Made by a program: the position numbers and the translations under genes
Notes under the pieces: model-generated
What the model saw: only the letters and a program-made list of their open reading frames with translations
The model's database searches: none
What the model was told of the DNA's origin: nothing
DNA from: Gammaproteobacteria bacterium
GTDB taxonomy: Bacteria > Pseudomonadota > Gammaproteobacteria > Steroidobacterales > Woeseiaceae
DNA: 8,205 nucleotides
Direction of reading: 5' to 3'
NCBI GenBank assembly: GCA_003645495.1
Contig: QNFK01000059.1
Coordinates: 1-8,205, forward strand
Shown here: positions 6,258 through 8,205 of the stretch, piece after piece
Position numbering within the stretch: the first letter of the stretch is position 1
Layout of the letters: each line of letters opens with the position of its first letter

Positions 6258-6281
6258 CTCAATAAGGTGCACTTATTTGAG
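6258..6281 (+). promoter_or_regulatory. Dyad/hairpin in the receptor leader
   Basis: CTCAATAAG (6258-6266) and CTTATTTGAG (6272-6281) are complementary with a single bulged T around GTGCA, and the right arm runs into TTTT. It could be a regulator-binding dyad or, with its T-tail, a weak attenuator stem about 100 bases before the receptor start. Nothing in the sequence decides between these. Confidence 0.4.
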
Positions 6282-6364
6282 TTTTGGTCGGCATAAGCGA
6301 TCTATTGCAATGAAACAACACTCCGGCCGCAAGCCCTAACATCATAAGGGGTGAGGTCTTTTTT

Positions 6365-6369
6365 GGGAG
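6365..6369 (+). promoter_or_regulatory. Ribosome binding site deciding the receptor start
   Basis: GGGAG is nine bases before ATG 6379 but only three before the in-frame ATG 6373. The spacing favours 6379, and the two extra residues of the longer form (Met-Ile) would not change the signal peptide. Confidence 0.7.
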
Positions 6370-6378
6370 AAAATGATT

Positions 6379-8205
6379 ATGAGTACTAGGAAGAGTTGGC
6401 TACGCCTGTTGAGCGCATGGCCACTGGTGGCAGGGATATTATTCTTTGTATCACCCGTCCAGGCGCAGGATGCCGACGACGAGGAAGGTATCGAGGAAAT
6501 TACCGTAACGGGCTCTCGTATTGCCCGCGACGAATTCTCAACCACCACACCAATACAGGTCCTCAATACTGAGGCAGCGCAGCGACTTGGTATCGTCTCG
6601 ATATCAGAATTGCTGCAAAAATCCACGGCCGCCAGTGGCCAACAGGTTGACGCAAGCCACAGTGCAAACGCCGGCCAGACGAATGCGTCTGAGGCACCAC
6701 CGGATGGTGGCGTCGGATCTGCCTGTATTAACCTTCGTGGCCTTGGCTGCGAGAGAACCCTCGTTCTCATTAATGGCAAACGATTAGGCCTTGCAGGTAT
6801 TCGTGGAGCCCCCCCGCAGCCGGACATCAACATGATTCCGATTGGCATGGTTGAAGGCGTAGACCTTCTGACGGGCGGCCTTTCAACTGTTTACGGCGCT
6901 GACGCTGTAGCAGGTGTTGTGAACGTACGCCTGAAGAAAGATTTTGAAGGCATTAACTTCACAATTAATACTGAAATTCCAAACGACACAGGCGGTGAGA
7001 TTTATCAGGCCTCCCTGGTTGGTGGTGTCGGCAACGACAGCGGCAACATCACGTTCGGCATGGAGTACTCCAGGCAGGAACGTGTGCGTACGGGCGATCG
7101 TTCTTACTCGCAGTGTCTGCGTCGGGGAACCTCTGGTATCAGTCAGGACATGAGCGGCAACAGAATTCTGAACTGTCGCAGTGACTTCCCGGATAACTGG
7201 ATGACCACCTTGGGCTTTGATGCTTTTGCTGATGGCGCAGCGGGCGAACTGGTTGCGGACTCTGGGTTGATACCCTCCTCCGTTGATGGCACGCGATTAA
7301 TCTATACGCCAGGCTCCAGTAATATCAGTTATGGCGCAACCGGAAGGAACCCGGGTCAGCCTGTCACGGGTTACTCGCTGTTTTCAGCAATACCGCAGCC
7401 GGTTAGCTCAACCCTGAATAATTTCCCAAATGATGGTCGGCCGTTCTTCCTGGATCGGTTCCGTTATGACCAACGATTCAATGATCAGCTGGATCGCCAG
7501 GATGCCGATTTGTGGCGTCCGTACGAGCGCTTCTCACTGGTGATGAACGGTCACGTGGATCTTGATTGGGGCCACCAAGAAGAGTTCTATTTTGAGGGCT
7601 ACTACTTCAACCGGACGAATGATGTCATCGCTGCACGCGAGCAGATTTTCCCGGGTATTCCTGGACAGATTCCGCTGGTAACTTCAACGAATACGATCAT
7701 CGCGGACGCTAACGGCGCGCCGCAAATGTTCCAGAATCCGATGAATCCGTTTTCATTCGACGTTAACCCCGTCCTGACAATGGCAGACATCCCGCAGACG
7801 TTCGATACCGAGTTGCAACAAGTGCGTTTGGTTGCGGGCATCACCGGCGACCTGCCGTTCAGCGATAACTGGGGCTACGATGTTTCGGCGTCGTATGACC
7901 GTGCTACGGGCTTCGTAGCACAGCCAATCCTGCTGGAGAACAACCTGTTCTTCGCCACGCAGAGACTGGGTGTTGTAGCTGATACGGCGACCGGTTTGCC
8001 GTCAGGGCAAGTAGTTTGGGTCCCACGCTTGCCAGCTCCGGGCGGATTCATCACTTCCCTGCCATGCGTGCGATTCGACATCTTTAACATGAGTGGTGCC
8101 GGCGACGGTATAACGAACTCTGGCACATTTAGCACCCTGGCAGAGAGGGACTATCTCATGGCTCCCAGGACCAATCGGACCGTCACAGAGCTGTCAATTT
8201 TTTCA
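6379..8205 (+). CDS. TonB-dependent outer-membrane receptor (5' part; runs off the window)
   Basis: The frame is open from ATG 6379 to the window edge (609 codons) without a stop; the C-terminal barrel is missing from view. Residues 1-29 form a signal peptide (KSWLRLL, hydrophobic core, cleavage after VQA before QDADDEE). A TonB-box-like segment IEEITVTGSRI follows at 38-48. The plug domain is at about 55-185, with INLRGLGCERTLVLINGKRL (117-136) and VYGADAVAGVVNV (171-183), both hallmark plug motifs. From about 190 on, alternating aromatic/polar strands and long loops look like the start of the beta-barrel. Cysteines pair by spacing at 116/124 in the plug and 246/266 in an early loop. Such receptors bind a nutrient outside the cell and import it using force from TonB. 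The substrate is not readable from this part; nothing specifically indicates siderophore or vitamin B12. Family members of this shape are commonly around 900-1000 residues, so about a third is probably missing. Confidence 0.93.
   Translation, partial: MSTRKSWLRLLSAWPLVAGILFFVSPVQAQDADDEEGIEEITVTGSRIARDEFSTTTPIQVLNTEAAQRLGIVSISELLQKSTAASGQQVDASHSANAGQTNASEAPPDGGVGSACINLRGLGCERTLVLINGKRLGLAGIRGAPPQPDINMIPIGMVEGVDLLTGGLSTVYGADAVAGVVNVRLKKDFEGINFTINTEIPNDTGGEIYQASLVGGVGNDSGNITFGMEYSRQERVRTGDRSYSQCLRRGTSGISQDMSGNRILNCRSDFPDNWMTTLGFDAFADGAAGELVADSGLIPSSVDGTRLIYTPGSSNISYGATGRNPGQPVTGYSLFSAIPQPVSSTLNNFPNDGRPFFLDRFRYDQRFNDQLDRQDADLWRPYERFSLVMNGHVDLDWGHQEEFYFEGYYFNRTNDVIAAREQIFPGIPGQIPLVTSTNTIIADANGAPQMFQNPMNPFSFDVNPVLTMADIPQTFDTELQQVRLVAGITGDLPFSDNWGYDVSASYDRATGFVAQPILLENNLFFATQRLGVVADTATGLPSGQVVWVPRLPAPGGFITSLPCVRFDIFNMSGAGDGITNSGTFSTLAERDYLMAPRTNRTVTELSIFS

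Larger units (their letters stand above)
6001..6378. other. Gene-free leader region before the receptor gene
   Basis: No credible gene is visible in these 378 bases. The open frames on either strand have no recognisable domain, no good ribosome site, and overlap the flanking genes. The left part holds a terminator-like hairpin (6069-6088). The middle has a possible promoter, and the right part holds a dyad (6258-6281) and the receptor ribosome site (6365-6369). I find no convincing Fur box; the closest dyad, CAAAT and ATTTG at 6175-6191, is too degenerate to call. Confidence 0.7.

Noticed and set aside
6342..6848. 168-codon open frame on the - strand opposite the receptor start
   Set aside because: It overlaps the signal peptide, TonB box and plug of the receptor on the + strand, which are unambiguous, and shows no recognisable protein features.
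1..8205. CRISPR array, tRNA, rRNA, insertion sequence or phage/defence genes
   Set aside because: There are no regularly spaced repeats, no cloverleaf-like RNA gene, no transposase or integrase frame and no defence-type domain. The only mobile-type element is the non-coding REP pair.

Overview
The window looks like part of a gammaproteobacterial chromosome, probably a free-living, possibly marine, TonB-receptor-rich lineage. Base composition looks intermediate by eye, coding density is high, and every gene lies on the + strand. The organism call is inference from gene families: a two-ExbD TonB operon whose TonB has an AgmX/PglI-type C-terminus, a DUF418 membrane protein, a TPR/TonB-C protein, a large TonB-dependent receptor, and a GTGG-headed REP pair of the kind found in Pseudomonas and Xanthomonas relatives. 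I did not recognise a species.

Layout. Bases 1-75 are the 3' end of an unidentified gene. A 134-base gap follows, with a hairpin and a 21-base near-perfect direct repeat whose second copy carries the ribosome binding site of the next gene. Bases 210-2941 form a tight operon: an ExbB/TolQ-type channel protein, ExbD-like protein 1, ExbD-like protein 2, and a TonB-like energy transducer that starts at TTG. The operon is followed by a 58-base inverted pair of REP sequences (REPIN/BIME). Bases 3128-4477 encode a DUF418 multi-pass membrane protein. Bases 4594-6000 encode an exported TPR protein ending in a TonB-C-like domain. A 377-base gap with no credible gene holds a likely terminator and a dyad. 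Bases 6379-8205 are the first 609 codons of a TonB-dependent receptor that runs off the window.

How the genes may work together. ExbB with two ExbDs should form an inner-membrane motor driven by the proton gradient. The TonB-like protein would span the periplasm through its Pro/Glu-rich arm and deliver force to outer-membrane receptors such as the one at the right edge. The TPR/TonB-C protein has an export signal but no other membrane segment, so it may be a periplasmic partner of the same machinery. The substrate cannot be inferred.

Most interesting points. ExbD-like protein 1 has Asn25 where the family's essential transmembrane Asp is expected, while ExbD-like protein 2 keeps it (Asp31). 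The locus also has two different TonB-type C-terminal domains, one on an anchored transducer and one on a soluble TPR protein. I see no defence system, CRISPR array, tRNA, rRNA or transposase.
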